From Streptomyces sp. Ag109_O5-1 (lineage in GTDB: Bacteria > Actinomycetota > Actinomycetes > Streptomycetales > Streptomycetaceae): 64,000 nt of DNA. Position 1 is the first letter of the stretch; each line of letters opens with the position of its first letter. Under the pieces are notes generated by a model. The model was not told the origin of the DNA, ran no database searches, and worked only from the letters and a program-made list of their open reading frames with translations. This document shows positions 25,050 to 33,427 of the stretch, piece after piece. The stretch lies in the NCBI RefSeq assembly GCF_003814875.1, contig NZ_RKQF01000001.1:3720001-3784000 (forward strand), given 5' to 3'. A program made the position numbers and the translations under genes.

Positions 25050-25490
25050 ATGGTCCCCCGGGCCGCCCCCCCACCTCATCCGATCGGAACCCTCATGCCC
25101 GCTTCAGTATGGAAGTCGGCCGGAATCGCAGCGCTTCTGGCCGCCATCGTCATCACGGCCACGTTCCTGGTCATGGCCTTCCGGGCGTCCCGGGCCCGAA
25201 AGCCCGGACGCGAACATCTCAAGTGGTCGTTCTCCGGCCCCGTGGTCGTCGCGTCCGTGCTCAGCGTGCTCATCGGCGCCTGGGTCACCGACCGGAGCCC
25301 GCGGTTCGACATGGACGAGTTCAGGACTCTGCTGGTCCCGCTCACCATGGGTCTGCCGGCGCACGCCCTGGTCCGGTCCCGGCTCGCCGACGACAAGGGA
25401 ACCCGGTGGCCCACCCGCACCGTCCCGGCGGCCCTGACCCTGCTCGTCGGAACCCTCGTCGCCGGCGCGACGACGTACCTCGGCGCCTAG
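25050..25490 (+). CDS. Small multi-span membrane protein, candidate immunity to the RHS tip
   Basis: This 146-residue protein (131 if the ATG at 25095 is used) has about four hydrophobic spans, around AGIAALLAAIVITATFLVMA, VVVASVLSVLIGAWVT, LLVPLTMGLPAHAL and ALTLLVGTLVAGATTYLG, joined by short charged loops. No family is recognised. It starts 23 bases after the RHS gene on the same strand, which is the usual place for the immunity gene of a polymorphic toxin. The tip it would face is itself membrane-seeking and cationic, so a membrane-resident immunity protein makes sense. This role is inferred from position and topology only. Confidence 0.6.
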   Translation: MVPRAAPPPHPIGTLMPASVWKSAGIAALLAAIVITATFLVMAFRASRARKPGREHLKWSFSGPVVVASVLSVLIGAWVTDRSPRFDMDEFRTLLVPLTMGLPAHALVRSRLADDKGTRWPTRTVPAALTLLVGTLVAGATTYLGA

Positions 25491-25520
25491 TCGCCCCGGT
25501 CGCACCGCGCGTCCCCGGAC

Positions 25521-26717
25521 CTACAGCCCCACGATCTTGTTCCAGCGCTTCGCGAAGTCCACACGTTCGCTCGACGTGATGTCCCGGGCGATGGCGAGGC
25601 GCTTGCGCATCTCGGTGTTCGGGAAGATCAGCGGGTTGTCGGCGAGGGCCGCGGTGTCCTTGTCCTTGGAGGTGGCGAGGACCTGTTGGGCCGCCGGGAC
25701 GGGGCAGACGTAGTTGACCCAGGCGGCCAGTTCGGCGGCGACCTCCGGCTCGTAGTAGTAGTCGATGAGCCGTTCCGCGTTGGCCTTGTGGGCGGCGCGG
25801 TCCGGGATCATCAGCGAGTCGGACCACAGCTCCGCGCCCTCCTCGGGGACGACGAAGCGGATGTCCGGGTTGTCGGCCTGGAGCTGGATGACGTCGCCGG
25901 AGTAGGCCTGGCAGGCCAGGACATCGCCGCTGACCAGGTCCTTCGTGTAGTCGTTGCCGGTGAAGCGGCGGATCTGGCCCCGGTCGACCTGATGCTGCAC
26001 CTCGTCGCAGACTGCGTAGAAGTCGTAGGCCGTCCACTTGGTGATGTCCACGCCGTTGCCCTGCATCAGCAGCGCGAACGCCTCGTCGAGCCCGGAGAGC
26101 AGGGTCACCCGGCCCTTGAGGTCGCTCGCCCACAGGTCCTTGACGTGCCGGATCTCGCGGCCCAGCTTCCTGCGGTTGTACGCGATGCCGGTGATGCCCG
26201 ACTGCCACGGCACCGTGTACAGACGGCCCGGGTCGAAGGCGGGCGAGCGGAGCTGCGGGTCCAGGTACTTCGCGACGTTCGGCTGGTGGGCCCGGTCCAT
26301 CTTCTGGACCCAGCCCAGGCGCACGAACCGCGCGCACATCCAGTCGCTTATGACGATCAGGTCCCGGCCGGTGGACTGGTGGTTCATCAGCGCGGGGCTG
26401 ATCTTGCCGAAGAACTCGTCGTTGTCGTTGATCTCCTCGATGTAGTCGACGGAGATCCCGGCGCGCTTCTCGAAGGCGTCGAGGGTGGGCCGCTTGTTCG
26501 GGTTGTCGTCGTCCACGTCGATGTACAGCGGCCAGTTCGCGAAGACCAGCCTGTGGTCCTTGGCGGACAGGTCGGTCACGCCGCGGTCGTCGGCCTCGAC
26601 GTAGGCCGCGGGCACCCCGCAGCCCGCCAGGGCGCCCAGCGCGGCGGTGCCGCCGAGCGCGCGCAGCAGGGAGCGACGGGAGAGCGCGGGCGTCGTTCGA
26701 GAGGGATTCTGGGGCAC
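25521..26717 (-). CDS. Polyamine (spermidine/putrescine) ABC transporter substrate-binding lipoprotein
   Basis: This PotD-type binding protein is about 398 residues. It begins SRRSLLRALGG (twin-arginine-like) and the lipobox LAGC near residue 28, so it should be anchored outside the membrane. Ligand-fold signatures are LVFANWPLYID, a LIVISDWMCAR strand, VPWQSGITGIAYN and DVLACQAYSGDVIQLQ. The GTG at 26717 is taken as start; an in-frame ATG at 26753 adds 12 residues. No ATPase or permease gene accompanies it: the upstream side holds only a broken histidine kinase. It is near the putrescine/GABA genes at 27508-31000, supporting putrescine as ligand. Confidence 0.85.
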   Translation of the reverse strand: MPQNPSRTTPALSRRSLLRALGGTAALGALAGCGVPAAYVEADDRGVTDLSAKDHRLVFANWPLYIDVDDDNPNKRPTLDAFEKRAGISVDYIEEINDNDEFFGKISPALMNHQSTGRDLIVISDWMCARFVRLGWVQKMDRAHQPNVAKYLDPQLRSPAFDPGRLYTVPWQSGITGIAYNRRKLGREIRHVKDLWASDLKGRVTLLSGLDEAFALLMQGNGVDITKWTAYDFYAVCDEVQHQVDRGQIRRFTGNDYTKDLVSGDVLACQAYSGDVIQLQADNPDIRFVVPEEGAELWSDSLMIPDRAAHKANAERLIDYYYEPEVAAELAAWVNYVCPVPAAQQVLATSKDKDTAALADNPLIFPNTEMRKRLAIARDITSSERVDFAKRWNKIVGL

Positions 26718-26808
26718 CCATGAAGCATGCCGCCGATGCCGGTGATCGGACAATCGACGCTGCGTCGAGCCGCCCGACGTGGGCCGGACACCTTGTCAAT
26801 GCCCCCGG

Positions 26809-27240
26809 TCAACGCGGAGTCACCTCTGCGATCACCGATGGCAGTGCCGGCTCGACGGTGAGTCCGCCGCCGGGGTGCGTGTGCGCCCGTACCCGGCCGT
26901 CGTGCGCCGCGGCCACGATGGACATCCCGGGCCCGAGGCCGTCCCGCTTCCCGGTCCGCTCCGCGCCCAGTCGCCGGAACGGCCGGAACAGCCCCGCCGC
27001 CCTCCGGAAGGTTATGGCCCCGCCAGATCCACCAACTCCCGCCGCTCAAGCCCCCGCTGACAGCGGGCCGACGTCAACAGCGCCTCGATCAGCCGCTCCT
27101 GCTCCTGTCCGGCCGCCCGCACCCGGACCAGTGCGGCGCGCAGTACGTCGGCGGAGGCGTCCGGGTCGGCAAGGGCGACATCGACGACGGCCTGCTGGAG
27201 GGTGAGCGGGGTGCGCAGTTCGTGGGAGGCGGGCCTGACC
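26809..27240 (-). pseudogene. Remnant of a two-component sensor histidine kinase
   Basis: Two reverse-strand pieces survive in different frames. The upstream piece (about 27240-27012) opens with SHELRTPLTLQQAVVDVALA, containing the H-box histidine. The downstream piece (about 27000-26809) has GLFRPFRRLGAERTGKRDGL then GPGMSIVAAAHDGRV and GGGLTV, the F and G2 boxes of the ATPase domain. The middle of the ATPase domain (N and G1 boxes) and the whole sensor region are missing. The partner response regulator is not adjacent. It is a clear decayed kinase, with a terminator-like hairpin and a dispersed repeat just upstream. Confidence 0.65.
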
Positions 27241-27375
27241 TTCACGACCGGCAAGGACCTGCCGCCGCTCCCGGCCAGGCCCGGGCCGGCCCGGCAGGGG
27301 AGAAGGGCCTGCGGACGTCCACGGGCACGGACGAGGGCCCGAGCCTGACGACTTCGGAGGCCTGACGGCAAAAGT

Positions 27376-27408
27376 GCTGCCCGGGGCGGCTTTCCAGCCC
27401 CGGGCAGC
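27376..27408. terminator. Strong hairpin, likely bidirectional terminator
   Basis: GCTGCCCGGGGC (27376-27387) and GCCCCGGGCAGC (27397-27408) form a perfect 12-bp stem with a 9-base loop. It lies beyond the aldehyde dehydrogenase 3' end. There is no U-run, as is usual in Streptomyces. Confidence 0.6.
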
Positions 27409-27420
27409 GCAACTCACCTA

Positions 27421-27498
27421 AGGGGCGCGAGGCCGTGTCGATTTGCGGCTCCGCCGCGTGGGCGCGACCAGCCCCCACACACCCGCAGCCGAAGTACG
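27421..27498. repeat. Dispersed intergenic repeat, copy 2
   Basis: This second copy of the element at 279-357 shares GCGGCTCCGCCGCGTGGGCG and the flanking GGGGCGCG and CGACCAGCCCCC tracts. It ends 10 bases before the stop of the aldehyde dehydrogenase gene, so both copies are found at gene 3' ends. Confidence 0.7.
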
Positions 27499-27507
27499 GC
27501 CTATGAC

Positions 27508-28947
27508 CTACGCGTCCAGCGACGTCATCACGTGCTTGATCCGCGTGTAGTCGTCGAACCCGTACGCGGACAGGTCCTTGCCGTACCCGGACTTCTTGAA
27601 CCCGCCGTGCGGCATCTCCGCGACCAGCGGAATGTGCGTGTTGATCCACACACACCCGAAGTCCAGCCGCTTGGACATCCGCATCGCACGCCCGTGGTCC
27701 TTCGTCCACACGGACGACGCCAGCGCGTACTCGACGCCGTTGGCCCACTCCACGGCCTGGTCCTCGTCGGAGAAGGACTGGACGGTGATGACGGGTCCGA
27801 AGACCTCGTTCTGGATGATCTCGTCGTCCTGCTTCAACCCGGAGACGACGGTGGGCGCGTAGAAGTAGCCCTTGTCGCCGACCCGCTGACCGCCGGCCTC
27901 GACCTTGGCGTGGGCGGGCAGCCGCTCGATGAAGCCGGAGACCTGCTTGAGCTGGTTGGGGTTGTTCAACGGCCCGTACAGCACGTCCTCGTCGTCCGGC
28001 TGGCCCGTCTTCGTCTCGGCCGCGGCCTTCGCGAGCGCGGCCACGAACTCGTCGTGGATGGACTCCTGGACGAGGACACGGGTGGCGGCCGTACAGTCCT
28101 GGCCGGCGTTGAAGAAGCCCGCGACGGAGATGTCCTCGACGGCCTTGGCGATGTCCGTGTCCTCGAAGACCACGACCGGCGCCTTGCCGCCCAGCTCCAG
28201 GTGGACGCGCTTGACGTCCTTGGACGCGGACTCGGCGACCTGGATGCCGGCGCGTACGGAGCCGGTGATGGAGGCCATCGCCGGGGTCGGGTGCTCGACC
28301 ATCAGACGGCCGGTCTCGCGGTCGCCCGTGACGACGTTGAAGACACCCTTCGGCAGGATCCCGCCGAGGATCTCCGCGATCAGGACCGTCGAGGCCGGGG
28401 TCGTGTCGGACGGCTTCAGCACGACCGTGTTGCCCGCCGCGATCGCCGGGGCGAACTTCCACACGGCCATCATCATCGGGTAGTTCCACGGCGCGACCTG
28501 CGCGCAGACACCGACCGGCTCACGGCGGACGATCGAGGTCATCCCCTCCATGTACTCGCCGGCCGAGCGGCCCTCCAGCATCCGGGCCGCACCGGCGAAG
28601 AACCGGATCTGGTCCACCATCGGCGGGATCTCCTCGGAGCGGGTGAGCCCGGTCGGCTTGCCCGTGTTCTCCACCTCCGCCGCGATCAGTTCCTCGGCCC
28701 GCTCCTCGAACGCGTCGGCGATCTTCAGCAGGGCCTTCTGCCGCTCGGACGGGGTGGTGTCGCGCCAGCCCGGGAAGGCCGCGGCCGCGGCGGCCATCGC
28801 GGCGTCGACGTCCGCCTCACCGGACAGCGGCGCGGTCGCGTACGCCTCGCCGGTCGCGGGGTTGACCACCTCGGTGGTCCGTCCGTCGGCGGCGTCCCGG
28901 AACTCACCGTCGATGTAGTTGCGCAGGCGACGCAGCTCGGTGCTCAC
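27508..28947 (-). CDS. Gamma-aminobutyraldehyde dehydrogenase
   Basis: This 479-residue NAD-dependent aldehyde dehydrogenase has APWNYPMMMAVWKFAPAIAA, a VVLKPSDTTPAST cofactor segment, the general-base Glu in LELGGKAPVVVF, the nucleophile Cys in NAGQDCTAATRV, and EVFGPVITVQ. Sequence style and neighbours (aminotransferase, polyamine-binding protein, Lrp regulator) point to oxidation of 4-aminobutanal to GABA in putrescine breakdown. The GTG at 28947 (STELRRLRNYID) follows a GGAGGG site; an ATG at 28974 is the longer alternative. It is divergent from the Lrp gene. Confidence 0.87.
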   Translation of the reverse strand: MSTELRRLRNYIDGEFRDAADGRTTEVVNPATGEAYATAPLSGEADVDAAMAAAAAAFPGWRDTTPSERQKALLKIADAFEERAEELIAAEVENTGKPTGLTRSEEIPPMVDQIRFFAGAARMLEGRSAGEYMEGMTSIVRREPVGVCAQVAPWNYPMMMAVWKFAPAIAAGNTVVLKPSDTTPASTVLIAEILGGILPKGVFNVVTGDRETGRLMVEHPTPAMASITGSVRAGIQVAESASKDVKRVHLELGGKAPVVVFEDTDIAKAVEDISVAGFFNAGQDCTAATRVLVQESIHDEFVAALAKAAAETKTGQPDDEDVLYGPLNNPNQLKQVSGFIERLPAHAKVEAGGQRVGDKGYFYAPTVVSGLKQDDEIIQNEVFGPVITVQSFSDEDQAVEWANGVEYALASSVWTKDHGRAMRMSKRLDFGCVWINTHIPLVAEMPHGGFKKSGYGKDLSAYGFDDYTRIKHVMTSLDA

Positions 28948-29084
28948 TGCCGGCCCTCCAAGTTCGGTGTCCATTCACTGAGACACCCACAGTAATCCGA
29001 GATCCCACGTTTTCAACACCCCCGCGCCCGCCGAGTCTGCGAAATCCGCAATCCTCGACACCGTAAACAACGAATTTCATCGCT

Positions 29085-29633
29085 ATGGCCTTGCGGAACC
29101 GTCGAGACGTCGTGCACAGTGAGGTCGTGGCCAGTCGAAGCGCAGACCAGAGGGACTCGTCCCGCGAGTCCAGGAACGGCAACAGTCCCCAGCTGGACGC
29201 CGTCTCCCTCGCCATCATTCAGCAGCTCCAGGAGGACGGCCGTCGGCCGTACGCCGCGATCGGCAAGGCCGTCGGCCTGTCGGAGGCGGCCGTGCGCCAG
29301 CGCGTCCAGAAGCTGCTGGACCAGGGCGTCATGCAGATCGTCGCCGTCACGGACCCGCTCACCGTGGGCTTCCGCCGGCAGGCGATGGTCGGCATCAACG
29401 TCGAGGGCGATGTCGAGTCCATCGCGGACGCGCTGACCGGCATGTCGGAAGTCGAGTACGTGGTGATGACCGCGGGCTCGTTCGACATCCTCGCGGAGAT
29501 CGTCTGCGAGGACGACGACCACCTGCTGGACGTCATCAACAAACGCATCCGGGCGCTGCCCGGCGTGCGCTCCACCGAAAGCTTCGTCTATCTGAAGCTG
29601 AAGAAGCAGACCTACATGTGGGGAACCCGATAA
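29085..29633 (+). CDS. Lrp/AsnC-family transcriptional regulator
   Basis: This 182-residue regulator has an N-terminal tail of about 35 residues, then the helix-turn-helix (LDAVSLAIIQQLQEDGRRPY, AIGKAVGLSEAAVRQRVQKL) and the RAM/ligand domain (VMTAGSFDILAEIVCEDDD). It sits between the divergent aldehyde dehydrogenase and the downstream aminotransferase and probably regulates both. The ATG at 29085 has no clear ribosome-binding site. An internal GTG at 29127 with GAGG just upstream is possible, and would remove only the unconserved tail. Confidence 0.88.
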   Translation: MALRNRRDVVHSEVVASRSADQRDSSRESRNGNSPQLDAVSLAIIQQLQEDGRRPYAAIGKAVGLSEAAVRQRVQKLLDQGVMQIVAVTDPLTVGFRRQAMVGINVEGDVESIADALTGMSEVEYVVMTAGSFDILAEIVCEDDDHLLDVINKRIRALPGVRSTESFVYLKLKKQTYMWGTR

Positions 29634-31000
29634 CCGTGACCCAGAAGGACCTCAGCCGCACCGCGTACGACCACCTGTGGATGCACTTCACCCGCATGTC
29701 CTCGTACGAGAACTCGCCCGTCCCGACCATCGTCCGGGGCGAGGGCACGCACATCTACGACGACAAGGGCAAGCGCTACCTCGACGGTCTCGCCGGTCTG
29801 TTCGTGGTCCAGGCCGGTCACGGCCGCACGGAACTCGCCGAGACCGCCTTCAAGCAGGCCCAGGAGCTGGCGTTCTTCCCGGTGTGGTCGTACGCCCACC
29901 CGAAGGCCGTCGAGCTCGCGGAGCGGCTGGCCGACTACGCGCCGGGCGACCTGAACAAGGTCTTCTTCACCACCGGCGGCGGCGAGGCCGTCGAGACCGC
30001 CTGGAAGCTGGCCAAGCAGTACTTCAAGCTGCAGGGCAAGCCGACCAAGTACAAGGTCATCTCCCGCGCGGTCGCCTACCACGGCACCCCGCAGGGCGCC
30101 CTGTCCATCACCGGCCTGCCGGGCCTGAAGGCCCCCTTCGAGCCGCTGGTCCCCGGCGCGCACAAGGTGCCGAACACCAACATCTACCGCGCCCCTCTCT
30201 TCGGCGACGACCCGCAGGCCTTCGGCCGCTGGGCCGCCGACCAGATCGAGCAGGAGATCCTCTTCGAGGGCCCCGACACGGTCGCGGCCGTCTTCCTGGA
30301 GCCGGTGCAGAACGCGGGCGGCTGCTTCCCGCCCCCGCCCGGCTACTTCCAGCGGGTCCGCGAGATCTGCGACAAGTACGACGTGCTGCTCGTCTCCGAC
30401 GAGGTCATCTGCGCCTTCGGCCGCCTGGGCACGATGTTCGCCTGTGACAAGTTCGGCTACGTCCCGGACATGATCACCTGTGCCAAGGGCATGACCTCGG
30501 GCTACTCCCCGATCGGCGCCTGCATCGTCTCCGACAGGATCGCCGAGCCGTTCTACAAGGGCGACAACACCTTCCTGCACGGCTACACCTTCGGCGGCCA
30601 CCCGGTGTCGGCGGCGGTGGGTCTCGCCAACCTCGACCTGTTCGAGCGCGAGAACCTCAACCAGCACGTCCTCGACAACGAGGCGGCGTTCCTGTCCACC
30701 CTGCAGAAGCTGCACGACCTGCCGATCGTCGGCGACGTCCGCGGCAACGGCTTCTTCTACGGCATCGAGCTGGTCAAGGACAAGAACACCAAGGAGTCCT
30801 TCGACGCCGACGAGACCGAGCGCGTCCTGTACGGCTTCCTCTCCAAGGCCCTGTTCGAGAACGGCCTGTACTGCCGTGCCGACGACCGCGGCGACCCGGT
30901 CGTCCAGCTCGCCCCGCCGCTGATCTCCAACCAGGAGACCTTCGACGAGATCGAGCAGATCCTGCGCGCCACGCTGACGGAGGCCTGGACGAAGCTCTGA
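29618..31000 (+). CDS. Class III PLP aminotransferase (putrescine/GABA type)
   Basis: This 460-residue omega-aminotransferase shows HLWMHFTRMSSYENSPVP and GLAGLFVVQAGHGRTELAE, the PLP phosphate-binding segment TTGGGEAVETAWKLA, VFLEPVQNAGGC, the Asp in LLVSDEVICAFGRLG, and the lysine motif TCAKGMTSGYSP. It should move the amino group of putrescine or a related diamine to pyruvate or 2-oxoglutarate, feeding 4-aminobutanal to the divergent dehydrogenase. The ATG at 29618 overlaps the Lrp gene by 16 bases (coupled translation); a GTG at 29636 just past the Lrp stop is an alternative. Confidence 0.87.
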   Translation: MGNPITVTQKDLSRTAYDHLWMHFTRMSSYENSPVPTIVRGEGTHIYDDKGKRYLDGLAGLFVVQAGHGRTELAETAFKQAQELAFFPVWSYAHPKAVELAERLADYAPGDLNKVFFTTGGGEAVETAWKLAKQYFKLQGKPTKYKVISRAVAYHGTPQGALSITGLPGLKAPFEPLVPGAHKVPNTNIYRAPLFGDDPQAFGRWAADQIEQEILFEGPDTVAAVFLEPVQNAGGCFPPPPGYFQRVREICDKYDVLLVSDEVICAFGRLGTMFACDKFGYVPDMITCAKGMTSGYSPIGACIVSDRIAEPFYKGDNTFLHGYTFGGHPVSAAVGLANLDLFERENLNQHVLDNEAAFLSTLQKLHDLPIVGDVRGNGFFYGIELVKDKNTKESFDADETERVLYGFLSKALFENGLYCRADDRGDPVVQLAPPLISNQETFDEIEQILRATLTEAWTKL

Positions 31001-31010
31001 GCCTCGTACC

Positions 31011-31047
31011 TCTGAGTGCCTCCGAGTACCTCCGAGTACCTCTGATC
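31011..31047. repeat. Tandem 10-bp repeats after the aminotransferase gene
   Basis: TCTGAGTGCC, TCCGAGTACC, TCCGAGTACC and a partial TCTGA follow each other directly after the stop codon. They precede the terminator hairpin. Confidence 0.7.
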
Positions 31048-31060
31048 AGCTGATCAACAC

Positions 31061-31106
31061 CGGCCCCGGTGCCGTCCGTTCGAGTGAGAACGGCGGCCCG
31101 GGGCCG
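31061..31106 (+). terminator. Intrinsic terminator of the Lrp-aminotransferase operon
   Basis: The outer stem CGGCCCCGG/CCGGGGCCG (31061-31069 and 31098-31106) encloses an inner stem CCGTTC/GAACGG (31076-31081 and 31088-31093). It lies 60 bases after the aminotransferase stop. Confidence 0.65.
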
Positions 31107-31229
31107 TGTGCTGTCCGGGCTCCGCCCGCCGACCTGCCTAGCGTGCACGTGACCGATCGGCCCACCTTTCGTTCCCCCGGACGAGGGATCGGGATGCGGG
31201 AAAACGGATCAGAACCGAGGTGTACGCCC

Positions 31230-31970
31230 ATGGAGGCCCCGCCGGACAACGACGTGCTGTGGGCACGCTCCCTGCACTTCTGTCACCCGGACGGCTCGCC
31301 CGGTGTCGCCGGGGTCTCGCTCGGTGTGCGGGAGGGCGAGATCCTCGCCGTCGGCGGCCCGCGCGGCAGCGGCAAGACCACGCTGCTGAGGTGCCTCGCA
31401 GGTCTGGTCCCGGCGCAGCACGGCGAGGTCTGGTTCAACAGCACGGCCGTGCACCGGATGGGCCCGGTCGACCGGGAACGGCTGCGCCGCGACCGCTTCG
31501 GCTGGATCGACCCGGCCCCCGTGCTCGTCCCCGAGCTCAACGTCTGGGAGAACACCGCCCTCCCCCTCATGCTGCGGGGCGTCGGCCGCCGCCGGGCCAA
31601 GGTGGCCGCGCTGGAGTGGCTGGAACGTCTCGACGTCGGCGACAAGGCCCGCAGACGCCCGGTTGAACTCCGGCAGGCCGAACGCCAGCGCGTCGCCATC
31701 GCCCGGGCCATCGCCCCCTCCCCCACGGTCCTCTTCGCCGACGAGCCGACGGCCCCGCTGCACCGCGCCGAGCGCGCGCATGTGCTCCGCACCCTGACCA
31801 CGGCGGCCCGCTCGCACGGGATCACGGTCGTTCTCGCCACGCACGACGCGGAGACGGCGGCCCTCGCCGACCGCAGGATCTCCCTCCTGGACGGCCGCCG
31901 GGTGAACACGGTCCACCTGCCGCCGGTGTCCGAAGCGGAAGGCCGGGCCGAGTGCTCGCTCTCCGTCTGA
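31230..31970 (+). CDS. ABC transporter ATP-binding protein with a degenerate signature motif
   Basis: This 246-residue ATPase has Walker A GGPRGSGKTTLLR at about residues 45-57 and Walker B TVLFADEPTA. The LSGGQ signature is replaced by LRQAERQRVAIARA, and the D-loop reads PLHRAE instead of the usual SALD. The switch His is present in VVLATHDAETAALADR. The overall style is that of the LolD/MacB export group that pairs with FtsX-like permeases. The changed signature suggests reduced or asymmetric ATP hydrolysis. The ATG at 31230 is preceded by CCGAGG. Its 3' end overlaps the next, membrane-protein gene by 19 bases. Confidence 0.8.
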   Translation: MEAPPDNDVLWARSLHFCHPDGSPGVAGVSLGVREGEILAVGGPRGSGKTTLLRCLAGLVPAQHGEVWFNSTAVHRMGPVDRERLRRDRFGWIDPAPVLVPELNVWENTALPLMLRGVGRRRAKVAALEWLERLDVGDKARRRPVELRQAERQRVAIARAIAPSPTVLFADEPTAPLHRAERAHVLRTLTTAARSHGITVVLATHDAETAALADRRISLLDGRRVNTVHLPPVSEAEGRAECSLSV

Positions 31971-33331
31971 TCCGCGTCGCCCACCCGGCCGTCCAGCTGC
32001 GCCGCCTCCTGGTGGCCACGGCGGCCGCCGGCTCGGGCTTCCTCCTGCTGTCCGCCCTCGGCTACGCGATGGCTCACCCGCAGAACTCGGCGGGCGCACT
32101 CCTGCGGCTGTCCTGGTGCGCGATCCCGCTCGCCGCCACCGTGCACCTCGCGGTCGCCGTGGCCCGCACCGACCCCGGCACCAAGCCCCGCCCCGGCCTC
32201 TCCGCCCTGGGCCTGGGCCCGTCCCGCCTGATGGCCGTCGCCGCGCTGCACACCGCCCTCGCCTGCACCCTGGGCTCCGTGCTGGCCCTCCTGGTCTTCC
32301 TGCACCTGCGGGGCGACCTGAACGGCATGCCCTTCGACGGCGCGGCGAAGGACTTCCTGGCGGCGGACCAGCCCCTGCCCCTGCCGGCGGCCCTGACCCT
32401 GCTGGGGGTGCTCCCGGTCGTCGCGTCCACGGCGGTGGCGCTGGCCCTCCGCCCACCGGACCTGCTCCACCCCGAGGGCCACCGCCGCTCCTACGGCCGT
32501 TTCGGCGCGTACGGCACGACGGCGAGGCGGGAGACCTTCGGCACGTACGGCCGCTTCGGAGCCCGGCTGTTCCGGCAGCCGTCCGAGCCCCCCACACTCC
32601 CCACGGGCATCCGCCCCGCGGACACCCCGCAGCCGGTGGCGACGGCGGACGGCGACAGCCAGGCACCCCCGGACCAGGTACCCGCCCCCTCTTCACCCCC
32701 CGCACCTCCCGAACCTCCCGCATCCCCCACAGGGCTCCCCTGGGGCGTCGCCGTCCTGGCCGCGGGCCTCGCCGTGGAGTCGTACGCCAGCGTCACCGAA
32801 ACCACCCCCCGCACGGCCCTGCCCGGCGGCCTCGCCGTGGGCGCCGTCGGCGTCCTGGCCGGCTGGGCCCTCACCGCCCTCGGTCTGGTCCTCGCCGCCC
32901 CCGGCCTCACCCACCTCTGCGGCCGTCTCCTGCAGACGGCCCGCCCCGGTGCCCTCCGTCTCCTCGCCGGCCGTGTCCTGATGGCGGAGGCCACCCGCAT
33001 CGGCCGCCCCCTCGGCGTCGTGTGCGTGGTCGCGTCCGCGGCCTTCGCGACCACCACGCTCTCCGACTACGACGGCAGCGCACCGGCCTTCGGCCCGCTC
33101 ACCGCCCTCGGCGGCCTCGTGGTCGCCGGCTGCACCGTCGCCACCCTCCTCACCGCCGCCGTGGAGGCCCGCCAGTCCCGCGCGGACACCACCGAGGCCC
33201 TGCTCCGCATGGGCGCCCCGGCCGCGGCGCTGCGCAGCGCCGCGGCCCTGCGCACCGGCGCCCTGCTGGCGTTCTTCGTCCCCTTCACCCTGCTGATCGC
33301 GGACCTCGCCGCACTGCCGCTCGCCCGCTGA
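31952..33331 (+). CDS. ABC transporter permease-like membrane protein
   Basis: This 459-residue protein has about four N-terminal spans (starting LLVATAAAGSGFLLLSALGY), a long Pro-rich polar loop at about residues 175-265, then roughly five more spans. The last two-thirds resembles an FtsX/MacB-type permease half: VLMAEATRIGRPLGVVCVVA and the charged EARQSRADTTEALLRMGAP before the final helices. It overlaps the ATPase gene, so the two probably form one exporter or lipoprotein-handling complex. The substrate is unknown. Confidence 0.75.
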   Translation: MLALRLIRVAHPAVQLRRLLVATAAAGSGFLLLSALGYAMAHPQNSAGALLRLSWCAIPLAATVHLAVAVARTDPGTKPRPGLSALGLGPSRLMAVAALHTALACTLGSVLALLVFLHLRGDLNGMPFDGAAKDFLAADQPLPLPAALTLLGVLPVVASTAVALALRPPDLLHPEGHRRSYGRFGAYGTTARRETFGTYGRFGARLFRQPSEPPTLPTGIRPADTPQPVATADGDSQAPPDQVPAPSSPPAPPEPPASPTGLPWGVAVLAAGLAVESYASVTETTPRTALPGGLAVGAVGVLAGWALTALGLVLAAPGLTHLCGRLLQTARPGALRLLAGRVLMAEATRIGRPLGVVCVVASAAFATTTLSDYDGSAPAFGPLTALGGLVVAGCTVATLLTAAVEARQSRADTTEALLRMGAPAAALRSAAALRTGALLAFFVPFTLLIADLAALPLAR

Positions 33332-33427
33332 AAAGCCGTACGAAAAAAAATCCGGACCCAGCGATGACTTCCGCCGCGTCCCCCGGTCTGTCCCCCCGAA
33401 CGGCACGACACCCGAGGGAGAGACCCC

